A stretch of 64,000 bases of DNA. Origin: Chryseobacterium sp. G0186 (GTDB lineage: Bacteria; Bacteroidota; Bacteroidia; Flavobacteriales; Weeksellaceae). A program made the translations under genes and the position numbers. Below are positions 15,927 through 23,509 of the stretch, piece after piece (position 1 is the stretch's first letter; every line of letters starts with the position of its first letter). The stretch lies in the NCBI RefSeq assembly GCF_003815675.1, contig NZ_CP033918.1:4712001-4776000 (forward strand), given 5' to 3'. The notes under the pieces are model-generated. The model did not search any database. It was not told where the DNA came from and was given only the letters and a program-made list of their open reading frames with translations.

Positions 15927-16868
15927 TTAGTCTAAATCATCAGCAGATTTTGCATATTTTAAAAGAAATACATTATTCGTTTTGGTTTTTTCCTTACTTC
16001 CTATAAAATCACTTTTTATCCAAAATTGATTACTTTTCTTATAGATTTTTCCTACTAAATTTTTATTTGTTGTATCATAGAGTAGCAATGAATCTTGCTC
16101 TTGTTTGGGCTTTACTTTAAATTTAAAGGAATTTTTTCCACTGAATCCAAAATCTGAGTTAGCCTGATCTATGTCAATATAGTAACTTCCTATGGAATCA
16201 GGATCACTTTGTGGCTTATAATAGTACACTCCTTTCCAATTAGCATTTATTTTATCAAATTGAAATAATTTTTTCCATTGGTGAGAATTAAGAATGTTTT
16301 GAGGAATATCTGATTGAATCAACCTGTCAATAGATGCTCCATTATTAATCAATAATTTAGCTAATTCTATGTTATTATTCTCAATAGCGTATTGTAATGG
16401 GAAGCTTATGCTTTCATTATCCATGTTTTGCTCACCATCTGCTCTAGCACCATTTTTTATCAGTATTTCTGAAATTTCATAAAGGCTTAGCTTACTGGCA
16501 AGGCCTAATGGAGTTAGTCCGTCTTCTGTATATACTTTATTTATTTTTGCTCCATGAGTAAGTAAATATTCTACGATTTCCTTATTTTTATTTTCAATGG
16601 CTACATATAAAGCATCATATTCATATATATCATCCGTTTTTGCTAAGTTTATATCAGCACCTTGGTTTATTAGTGCTTTAACTTCTGTCAATCGATTTTC
16701 CTTACATGCCAACCCTAGCTTCGTATAAATTTCATTAGCTGATTTTTCAGAGAACTTATTGATATTTTCTGTTTGAGATACGTTTTGGGGAGAAGTATTA
16801 CTTTTTTTACACGCCGTAAATAAAGTTACGTTGGCTGCAAATATTAATATTAGGTATGCTTTTTTCAT
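15927..16868 (-). CDS. ankyrin-repeat lipoprotein, candidate immunity protein
   Basis: 313 residues. Signal with lipobox FTAC (Cys20). Residues about 45-200 hold ankyrin repeats: LGLACKENRLTEVKALINQG, ALYVAIENKNKEIVEYLLTHG, TPLGLASKLSLYEISEILIKNG and LQYAIENNNIELAKLLINNG. A beta-rich domain follows (ANWKGVYYYKPQ..., DFGFSGKNSFKFKV, LVGKIYKKSNQFWIKSDF). It starts 5 nt after the stop of the 832-residue toxin-like protein and is surely cotranscribed. Ankyrin and beta-lipoprotein partners next to secreted cell-wall hydrolases commonly act as immunity proteins; here this is inferred from context. Confidence 0.75.
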   Translation of the reverse strand: MKKAYLILIFAANVTLFTACKKSNTSPQNVSQTENINKFSEKSANEIYTKLGLACKENRLTEVKALINQGADINLAKTDDIYEYDALYVAIENKNKEIVEYLLTHGAKINKVYTEDGLTPLGLASKLSLYEISEILIKNGARADGEQNMDNESISFPLQYAIENNNIELAKLLINNGASIDRLIQSDIPQNILNSHQWKKLFQFDKINANWKGVYYYKPQSDPDSIGSYYIDIDQANSDFGFSGKNSFKFKVKPKQEQDSLLLYDTTNKNLVGKIYKKSNQFWIKSDFIGSKEKTKTNNVFLLKYAKSADDLD

Positions 16869-16873
16869 TTTAA

Positions 16874-19372
16874 TTAAGGTACTTTAGTTTCAACATGTAT
16901 TGCGGGTTCTTTTGCATCATATTTAATTTTTGGATGTGCAATAACATTATTGAGAGGGTGTATAATCTTTGTTACTGCAGGATCTTTTACTAATTCTTTG
17001 ATAAGATCGCGGGGATTTTTAATACCTCTAGTGTATGAAATGTCAATAATATTATTTTTTTTATAAACTTCTACAGAGACACAATGCAATGATACTCTTC
17101 GTCCTTCTTTTGACAAATCTTTTATCTTATTATCCATATCAGATATGACCTTTTCCTTAGAGTCCCCTCTTTTTCTTCCAGCATTGAAGACTGCTATGAC
17201 CTCTTTTCCAGGAAGTGCATAGCTAATATGCTTGCCATTGCTTTCATTTTGATACATTACTTCAGCTTGTTTTCTTGTAGAACGGATTGTGCTGGTAATA
17301 ATGAGTTTTTCGTTTGCAGAACCTTTTGCAGCCTTTTCTAACAAAGATATGGTAAATTGATTAACTACTTTTACTCTATCTTCGGTCAGACCTGGATCAA
17401 AATAAACAATTTTTGAATTATTTGTACTTTCTGGTAGTTTTGCTGCTTCTTTATTGCAAGTGAAATTTTTAACTTTATTTTCACTTCCTAAAACAGTCCA
17501 AAATTTAAATCTAGGTTTTAAGTCTCCTTTTTCAAGTTTTTTATTTCCTAATGTTGGATCTTTTTTTAATCTTTTTCTACTTATTGGTTCTTTGTCATCG
17601 TAATATTCATATTCAATACTTTTATTTTTTTCATAATAATCTACACCATCTTTCTTATCTTTCTCTTCACTATAGCAAACAAATGTATCTGCTTTTCCTA
17701 CTCCGGCAGGACACCAAATTGTAAGGTACATATCCAAAGCATCGTTTATTGTCTTTTTGTATTTCTCCATCCACATTTGAAAATATAATTTGACATATTC
17801 TAATTGTTTTTCAGCAGTCAATGAGCTTATGTATTTCTTATCTATTTGTTTACCCCCATTATAACCGGTATTATTCATATCTTTTATAGCTGTTCCTGTG
17901 AATTGAATAAGTCCTGTTGCATTAGGGTATCCATAATCAGGTGAAAATCTCTCTCCTGTTTCCACAGCCATACAAATCATTAGTTCACTTGCCATTTTCA
18001 TTTTATTAGCTTCTCCCCATAGTTGTTTAGCTATTTCAATAACTTTTTTTCTGAACTCACAGCTAACTTTTCCTCCCCAAGCTAAATCCTTATATTGTTC
18101 TTGACAAATACAATTTGTTTTAGGAAATTCAGGTTTCTGTGTATTCTGCACGCCAGACGGACTAAGCGGACTTTCTACAGTCAACAATCCTTCAGAATCC
18201 ACACCAAATTTTTTAGATTCTGCTGAAAGATCTTTGGATATAATTTCAATAAAATAGTTTTGTTTTTTCTCATCAGGGTCATTAGGAACTAGGGAATCAA
18301 TTCCTTTTTTGAAAACATCCTTAGTAATCGTAAAACTAGCAGAGTCATAGATATCAGCAGCAATTTTAACGTCAGGGCTTCTATAAATTTCATCGTGTGA
18401 CATCATATCATACTCCCATATCACATATTGAATATGCTTTCCTACCATATTTTTGGTATGAACTCTTATTCTTACTTTATCTTCAACACGAACCTTTGAA
18501 AGCTCTGTCCCTGCATCATTAATAAAAACAGCTTCTATAATATTCCCTTTAGGATCAGGTTGCTTGGGGCCTCCTCCCTGACCGGCTGGAAATTTGGGTG
18601 TATTTTTTTGAGGTTCTGATTTAGGGGTAGGCTGTCCTGTCTTGTAATCAGGATTAGCTACATCTACATTGGTCTGGCTTGCCCCCTGTATTTTTCCGGA
18701 ATAACTTGCCGTAACATAGTACTCATGATTGGCTCCCTCATTTTGGTCCCCCTTCATGAGGAATTTATTGGCCATTTGCCTTAATATTTTTTCATCAGAC
18801 ATCAGGGGAATGCCTATTTCAGCAATTCCTTTTTCATTTACTCTGGCCTTATAGGTTCTGGTATGGCGGTTATTTTTATTAATGTTAGGGTTATGTCCTT
18901 TTCCGGGAGCATCATCTTCCCAAAGATGAAACTCAATTTCCTTATTGAACATGGCAATACAATGAGCCTGTGCAATAAGGGTATCCCGATAGTTAGCCTT
19001 GTTTACATCTTTTGCTCCTCTGTTAAAAAGGACAACCTTATCTATCTTAGGAACCTTATTACTGGTAGGGATTAATTTCATACTGCCTACCAATTGTTTT
19101 GTGGAGGACATTCCCGGTAATATTCCCGGTTTGGTTTCGTAGACCTTCATTTCGAATTCTATTCCTAAACCGGGCTCACCAAATCTGTAGGTAACTTTTT
19201 CTCCGGTTTTTGGGCTTCCGGTGATATCTTTCCATATTCCGTTCTTTTGCTTCTTGTACAAATACCATTCATATTTACCTTGGGAGCCAAATGAAAGACC
19301 AAATGGTTTTATTTCATAAGGATAAGTTGTTCCCAGCAAAGGATTCTGATTGCCAATAATAATTCCTACCAT
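16874..19372 (-). CDS. multidomain cell-wall hydrolase, candidate contact-delivered toxin
   Basis: 832 residues, no signal peptide. Residues 1-240 and 275-400 are Ig-like beta domains joined by a Pro/Gly-rich linker (about 248-275). Residues 440-570 resemble a lysozyme/transglycosylase fold: MICMAVETGERFSPDY with candidate catalytic Glu471, then ATGLIQFTGTAI. Residues 655-832 resemble a VanY/M15 D,D-peptidase: IITSTIRSTRKQAEVMY (compare the SGYRS motif), VSLHC with His763, IIDIS with Asp777, and AIHVE with His826 as possible zinc ligands. No signal peptide plus an upstream PAAR-like partner suggests export by a contractile or type VI-like machine, which is not encoded in this window. Toxin role is inference; domain matches are by eye. 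Confidence 0.7.
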   Translation of the reverse strand: MVGIIIGNQNPLLGTTYPYEIKPFGLSFGSQGKYEWYLYKKQKNGIWKDITGSPKTGEKVTYRFGEPGLGIEFEMKVYETKPGILPGMSSTKQLVGSMKLIPTSNKVPKIDKVVLFNRGAKDVNKANYRDTLIAQAHCIAMFNKEIEFHLWEDDAPGKGHNPNINKNNRHTRTYKARVNEKGIAEIGIPLMSDEKILRQMANKFLMKGDQNEGANHEYYVTASYSGKIQGASQTNVDVANPDYKTGQPTPKSEPQKNTPKFPAGQGGGPKQPDPKGNIIEAVFINDAGTELSKVRVEDKVRIRVHTKNMVGKHIQYVIWEYDMMSHDEIYRSPDVKIAADIYDSASFTITKDVFKKGIDSLVPNDPDEKKQNYFIEIISKDLSAESKKFGVDSEGLLTVESPLSPSGVQNTQKPEFPKTNCICQEQYKDLAWGGKVSCEFRKKVIEIAKQLWGEANKMKMASELMICMAVETGERFSPDYGYPNATGLIQFTGTAIKDMNNTGYNGGKQIDKKYISSLTAEKQLEYVKLYFQMWMEKYKKTINDALDMYLTIWCPAGVGKADTFVCYSEEKDKKDGVDYYEKNKSIEYEYYDDKEPISRKRLKKDPTLGNKKLEKGDLKPRFKFWTVLGSENKVKNFTCNKEAAKLPESTNNSKIVYFDPGLTEDRVKVVNQFTISLLEKAAKGSANEKLIITSTIRSTRKQAEVMYQNESNGKHISYALPGKEVIAVFNAGRKRGDSKEKVISDMDNKIKDLSKEGRRVSLHCVSVEVYKKNNIIDISYTRGIKNPRDLIKELVKDPAVTKIIHPLNNVIAHPKIKYDAKEPAIHVETKVP

Positions 19373-19375
19373 AAT

Positions 19376-20212
19376 CTAGCTGTAATAGAGTTCGTTAGAT
19401 TCTTTTATATCCTCCTTAAATTCACCAAAATCTACAACAGGATTATAGGCCTGCTGTTCCTGTGTATTGGCTTCTGCAACCTGCTGCTTACCCACTTCAC
19501 TTTGCTGTCCATGTTTAAGAATGGTGATTTTACCTCCTGTACTGCACATGAGTTCAGAAATTTCCGTAAGGCAACATTTGCCCGCGATCTTTACTTTCTC
19601 ATAAGGTTTTTGCCACTTTCCTGCAGGTGCATAGGCACACGGAAGATATCCTCCTGAGGTAGGTTTAAGCTTACATTGCCCGAAAGGTTGAGCAGGCGGA
19701 TCAAGCTGTACGTCATCTTCAGTTACAGCAAGATAATCATCTTCTCCATCAGCATTGTTCCAGAAATGTTTCTTCTGGCTGGTTACCTTAAACTTTGGAA
19801 ATTTAAAGCCCTGGTTACATTGTACAGTGCCTTTTTGTACGACGAAATATTTTCCATCATGAGGACTGGAGGAGCTGCCATTGCTTTCTTGCTTATCTTT
19901 ATCTTCTTCTTTACTTTCTGTTTTGTTGGTATCAGTCTGTGTCTGTTCTGGAGAATCTTCATTTTGTGCTGTGCTGTCTGCCGTTTCCTCCTGAGAAGAA
20001 GAGTCCGGATTAGTCTCGGAATCTGTTTCATCAGCCATTAATTGAGGATCTTCCGGAATAAGAATGTTTTTTCCGGGAATGGGTTCCTGCATAATATCTT
20101 CCTCTGAGCAATGGAGATTGTGATAGGTTTTTAGCGTGGCCTCATTTTTAAGCTTAAATTGCCGGGCCAGCGAACTGAATGTATCGCCTTGCTGTATGAC
20201 ATAATTTTTCAT
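19376..20212 (-). CDS. LysM plus PAAR-like (DUF4280) protein
   Basis: 278 residues. Residues 1-52 form a LysM domain (YVIQQGDTFSSLARQFKL, then NILIPEDP). A long Ser/Thr/Glu/Asp-rich linker follows (about 55-120). Residues 122-240 match the DUF4280 PAAR-like domain: GKYFVVQKGTVQCNQGFKFP, PFGQCKLKP, CAYAPAGKW and KCCLTEISELMCSTGGKI. PAAR-like proteins cap the spike of type VI or related contractile systems and carry toxins. It sits 3 nt upstream of the hydrolase gene, so it probably delivers that protein. Confidence 0.82.
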   Translation of the reverse strand: MKNYVIQQGDTFSSLARQFKLKNEATLKTYHNLHCSEEDIMQEPIPGKNILIPEDPQLMADETDSETNPDSSSQEETADSTAQNEDSPEQTQTDTNKTESKEEDKDKQESNGSSSSPHDGKYFVVQKGTVQCNQGFKFPKFKVTSQKKHFWNNADGEDDYLAVTEDDVQLDPPAQPFGQCKLKPTSGGYLPCAYAPAGKWQKPYEKVKIAGKCCLTEISELMCSTGGKITILKHGQQSEVGKQQVAEANTQEQQAYNPVVDFGEFKEDIKESNELYYS

Positions 20213-20213
20213 A

Positions 20214-21239
20214 TTATCCTTGTGTTATGGTTATAGTGTGTTGGTGTATGAATTCATCTTCATGTTGTAAGGAGGTGTGGCCTTTAACCTGAAGTAGATT
20301 TTTATCTTTTTTATGAGTGGTGTATTCTAATGTAATATCTCCTAAAGCAAGTTCTGCAGAGGGTTCATTAATCCTGATTCCTCTCATGATTTCCTGTGAG
20401 CTGCATGATTCCTTAATTGAACCCTTTAGAACTGTTAATAGAAGATCATTTCCTTGATCTTTCTGTTCAATAATCATCTCACATTGTACCGGAAAGGAGT
20501 TTTGAAAAAAGTGAAATGCTTCCGTCCATTCCGCTTTCTTGTGGAACCAATCCATTTTTGGAAATAACGTTTGAAAGAGTAGGGTATTTTGAAATTGCTG
20601 CAGAAAAAACGGTTCATCAGCAATATTTTGCTCAAATAAATCGATATACTTTTGGGTTACTTCTCCGATATAGAAATCCTCGATGTCTTTACGATGATCA
20701 GCAAAATTTTTAATGATCTTTTGATGGTCTGCAAATCCGTTGATATTACCCAATTCACTCATCGTGAAGTCGATAGGCATAATGGCTTTCATACACGCTA
20801 TGGAAAGGCCGCCCATCTTGTCATCCGGAGGATTTCCGTTTGATTTGAAGTTCTTTTGGCTGTATGTTAAGATATAACAGTTTTTATTCTTGTCTTTACG
20901 AACATCAAGGTCTATGGTGTACTCTATATGTACAGGAGCCTCAAAAGGATTTTCAAAAGCTTCAGAGACATTGTAGGTCTTTGCAAAAAAAGAATCTGAT
21001 AATTGGGAAAGCGGAAGAATGTTTTTTCTTTCCTGATCTTTTTGTTTTTCTGTTTTAAAATCCAGGGGAACGAGGATGCTTTTAACCTCATTAAGATTTT
21101 CAAACCAGATGGTATCCAGTTTTTTACAATGGGCATTGTGGAACAGCTTTAATTCTTCTCCGGTCATACCCAACCGGGAAGCTATGGATTTCAATGTATC
21201 TCCGTTGCGAACCTTATATTGTAAAAAATCAATTTCCAT
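20214..21239 (-). CDS. LysM-domain protein, toxin-cassette adaptor candidate
   Basis: 341 residues, first gene of the cassette and 1 nt from the LysM/DUF4280 gene. Residues 6-60 are a LysM domain (YKVRNGDTLKSIASRLGMTG, then SILVPLDF). The rest has no family I recognise; it looks alpha/beta with a central helical part (about 170-250). The shared LysM start with the next protein (NAHC versus NLHC after the repeat) suggests both were built from the same module. Probably an adaptor or chaperone for the delivered toxin, by inference. Confidence 0.65.
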   Translation of the reverse strand: MEIDFLQYKVRNGDTLKSIASRLGMTGEELKLFHNAHCKKLDTIWFENLNEVKSILVPLDFKTEKQKDQERKNILPLSQLSDSFFAKTYNVSEAFENPFEAPVHIEYTIDLDVRKDKNKNCYILTYSQKNFKSNGNPPDDKMGGLSIACMKAIMPIDFTMSELGNINGFADHQKIIKNFADHRKDIEDFYIGEVTQKYIDLFEQNIADEPFFLQQFQNTLLFQTLFPKMDWFHKKAEWTEAFHFFQNSFPVQCEMIIEQKDQGNDLLLTVLKGSIKESCSSQEIMRGIRINEPSAELALGDITLEYTTHKKDKNLLQVKGHTSLQHEDEFIHQHTITITQG

Positions 21240-21374
21240 CGAAAGTGAATTATACGATAAAGCTATTAAAAAACTATACTTGAAATTAATTTTTAAGGTT
21301 AAATTTTAAAAATTGTAGTAAAACTACGACAAGGGATTTTCATGAGTTCATTCATTTTGAATAGGAAGATTTAT

Positions 21375-21480
21375 TAATTTTGTGTAATTAGGATGTGGAA
21401 CAATAACAAGGTGACTTTTGATTATTAAAGCTATTCTTCCTTTTTTTGAAAAGCCTTGATTTTTTTCTGATGTCACCTTT
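21375..21480 (+). promoter_or_regulatory. possible leader region with mini-ORF and long-range stem
   Basis: A -7 box TAATTTTG (21375-21382) is followed by an 11-codon ORF (ATG 21393 to TAA 21426-21428, MWNNNKVTFDY). AAGGTGAC inside it (21408-21415) is the exact complement of GTCACCTT at 21472-21479, which is followed by T. The loop of 56 nt is long. It could be a leader of the gene at 21556, a small RNA, or chance. The divergent spacer 21240-21555 holds nothing else. Confidence 0.3.
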
Positions 21481-21555
21481 TATATGATATCCTTTAAACT
21501 GATAACAGTAAGCAAAAGTCTTTACTGATTTTTAAATTCACCAAAAACTAATGGT

Positions 21556-22209
21556 ATGAAAAATAAATATGTACAGGGAATTTTTCTTCTCTTGATTGCA
21601 ATCAATTTTGGTTCTGCAAGAAACTTTCATGATGATTTTTCGGGGTTTTCCTTTGAAAGAAAAGGAGATACCATAAGAATCAAAGAAAGTTATAATGAGG
21701 AGGATATTGATTCCAATGAATATTTAAAAAATCGGTTAAAGCCCATTCAAAATAATTTTAAGAGAATTAACTCCATCACAAAATGGACTTCCGTCAAAAA
21801 GAAAAATATTGAGGGAGAGTCAGCTGAAGGGGGAGAAGCTACCTATTACTATAAAAATAAACGTCTTGAAAAAGTGATGGCCAGACATTACGGGGAAATG
21901 GGGCAGGTTTTGATAGAGTATTACTTGCTTAACGGAAAATTGTCTTTTGTTTTTGAAAAGGAATATAAATATAACCGGCCTCTCTTCTATAACGCTAAGG
22001 AAATGAAGGAAAACAATGATACTGAAGCTTTCGATTTCAGTAAATCAGAGATCACGGAAACCAGAAATTATTTTGAGAAAGGGAGTTTGATTCATATCGT
22101 TAACAGCCAGGATTGTGGTGCTCCGTTCAGCGGAAACTATATGGCTGAGGTAGAGAAAGGATTAAATGAGGATTTTAACAGGCTTTTGAAGCTTGAAAAA
22201 GAGAAATAG
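21556..22209 (+). CDS. exported protein of unknown function
   Basis: 217 residues with a signal-like N-terminus (MKNKYVQGIFLLLIAINFGSA). The mature part is charged and probably globular: KWTSVKKKNIEGESAEGGEATYYYKNKRLEKV, YYLLNGKLSFVFEKEYKYNRP, then an acidic C-terminal helix (EVEKGLNEDFNRLLKLEKEK). The YYYKNKRLEKV...YYLLNGKLSFV pattern resembles beta-repeat proteins of the MORN or antitoxin-wing type, but I cannot name a family. Divergent from the toxin cassette; relation to it unknown. Confidence 0.65.
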   Translation: MKNKYVQGIFLLLIAINFGSARNFHDDFSGFSFERKGDTIRIKESYNEEDIDSNEYLKNRLKPIQNNFKRINSITKWTSVKKKNIEGESAEGGEATYYYKNKRLEKVMARHYGEMGQVLIEYYLLNGKLSFVFEKEYKYNRPLFYNAKEMKENNDTEAFDFSKSEITETRNYFEKGSLIHIVNSQDCGAPFSGNYMAEVEKGLNEDFNRLLKLEKEK

Positions 22210-22214
22210 ATTTG

Positions 22215-22275
22215 AATGTAACAATATAGTAATGTAACAATGTAACAATATAGTAATGTAACAATGTAATAATCT
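22215..22275 (+). repeat. AT-rich tandem repeat with inverted partner
   Basis: Units built from AACAATATAGTAATGT and TAACAATG recur in tandem. The reverse complement of the unit (CATTACTATATTGTTGCATT) appears at about 22343-22362, so the block could fold into a cruciform-like hairpin and may end transcription from both sides. Confidence 0.7.
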
Positions 22276-22369
22276 GGTATTGCAAAAGATGAGTTATTTC
22301 TGGAGTATTTTCATAATTTTAAATCATTGGTAAACTGCTGCATTACTATATTGTTGCATTAAAAAATGA

Positions 22370-22906
22370 TTATTTATTCTCCCGAATTATAGTAAGCCGT
22401 TCTTCAACCTCTTTAATTTTACTGATCCAGTAATTTATTCCTTCCTGATTGGTTACCGTCTCCTTAAAAGCATTCCGGTTGACGGTCAATAACTGAGATC
22501 CGTTTTTCTGATATTCAATTTCACGCGCTCTCTTATTTTCCGGCTCTATGCGGTATCTCCAGAACACCAGTGAATGCATATACTCTGCACGAATTTTTTC
22601 AAGGTAAGCAATAATGGCTTTTCGGTCCTGGGGAATATAACCTGGCCCGGAGCATCCACAGGAATGAAAGGTGATCCCAACGGTATACAGATCTCGGATA
22701 TGCGCCCATTGCTTATGATCATTTTTTGCCGGAGATTCAAAATCCAGTCCCATATTGGCCATGAGATTTCCACATTCGGGGCATTTGGCTTCCACCGAGG
22801 TTGTGGCATTCCGATCCACGTCATGTAAAACGCGGCGTTTAAATGTTTTCTGACAGTTGAAACAGGCATAATGCTTTTTGTAAACCATCATGGCATATCG
22901 GCACAT
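22370..22906 (-). CDS. zinc-ribbon protein of unknown function
   Basis: 178 residues, cytoplasmic. Two cysteine pairs near the start, CFNC (about 15-18) and CPEC (about 43-46), form a likely zinc ribbon flanked by basic residues. A conserved-looking middle (FHSCGCSGPGYIPQDRKAIIAYLEKI) has further Cys. The C-terminal half is helical and charged. Not recognised; it could be a nucleic-acid-associated protein. It is followed upstream by another unknown gene (22933-23421) with 26 nt between, so the two are likely an operon. Confidence 0.6.
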   Translation of the reverse strand: MCRYAMMVYKKHYACFNCQKTFKRRVLHDVDRNATTSVEAKCPECGNLMANMGLDFESPAKNDHKQWAHIRDLYTVGITFHSCGCSGPGYIPQDRKAIIAYLEKIRAEYMHSLVFWRYRIEPENKRAREIEYQKNGSQLLTVNRNAFKETVTNQEGINYWISKIKEVEERLTIIRENK

Positions 22907-22932
22907 AGTATAATTTTTTGTTCCTGTGGTTA

Positions 22933-23421
22933 TTAGTTTTTTTCTTCTTCTTGATAACTGATTCCCATCAGACTGCTGGCACTTCTCGGATCATAAACAG
23001 ACCAGATATTTCCCCATGGAAAGCTGAAGGAGCAGCTTGGATAAGGTGTTTTTTTCTTTTCGGTTGGTGGTACTTCCAGAAGTATTTCCAGAAATTTATT
23101 GTTCCTGCGAAATACCTGAATTTCCTTTTCTTCTGTCCAATCATTCCAGTCTTTGGCGTCAGTGCTTTCCCGGGTATTCATATGAATGCTGTGCAGCTGA
23201 TTTCCCCAAAAACAAAGATTAAGATAGACCTCGTAGCCTCTTGTTTCTATGGCGTTAAAATAATACCAAAAATATCCGGTTTTTACATCCCACATTTGAT
23301 GATATTCTTTCTTATAAAAATCAGTCTGTTGAAGCTGGTTAAGCAGCATTCCTTTATACAGCCGTGTTGCAAAGACCTCCAGTTCTATGGTCCCGTTTTC
23401 ACTGTTAATCAGCATATCCAA
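22933..23421 (-). CDS. hypothetical protein
   Basis: 162 residues, no signal peptide or membrane segment. Rich in aromatic residues (KTGYFWYYFNAIETRGYEVYL, CSFSFPWGNIWSVYDPRS). Start taken as Met1 (MDMLINSENGTIEL); Met3 is possible. First gene of a two-gene unit with the zinc-ribbon gene. I do not recognise the family and claim no function. Confidence 0.55.
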   Translation of the reverse strand: MDMLINSENGTIELEVFATRLYKGMLLNQLQQTDFYKKEYHQMWDVKTGYFWYYFNAIETRGYEVYLNLCFWGNQLHSIHMNTRESTDAKDWNDWTEEKEIQVFRRNNKFLEILLEVPPTEKKKTPYPSCSFSFPWGNIWSVYDPRSASSLMGISYQEEEKN

Positions 23422-23509
23422 AAAAAATGAAGCTATAAATATACCCGTTTTTTCTTTACAGACAACGAATAATATTTACAGCTTCAATAGAAATAGAAAT
23501 ATCGGTGTG

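Noticed and set aside
22918..23430. 170-codon plus-strand ORF over the hypothetical gene at 22933-23421
   Set aside because: Hydrophobic shadow typical of antisense frames; no start context, and it is antisense to a two-gene unit with consistent spacing.
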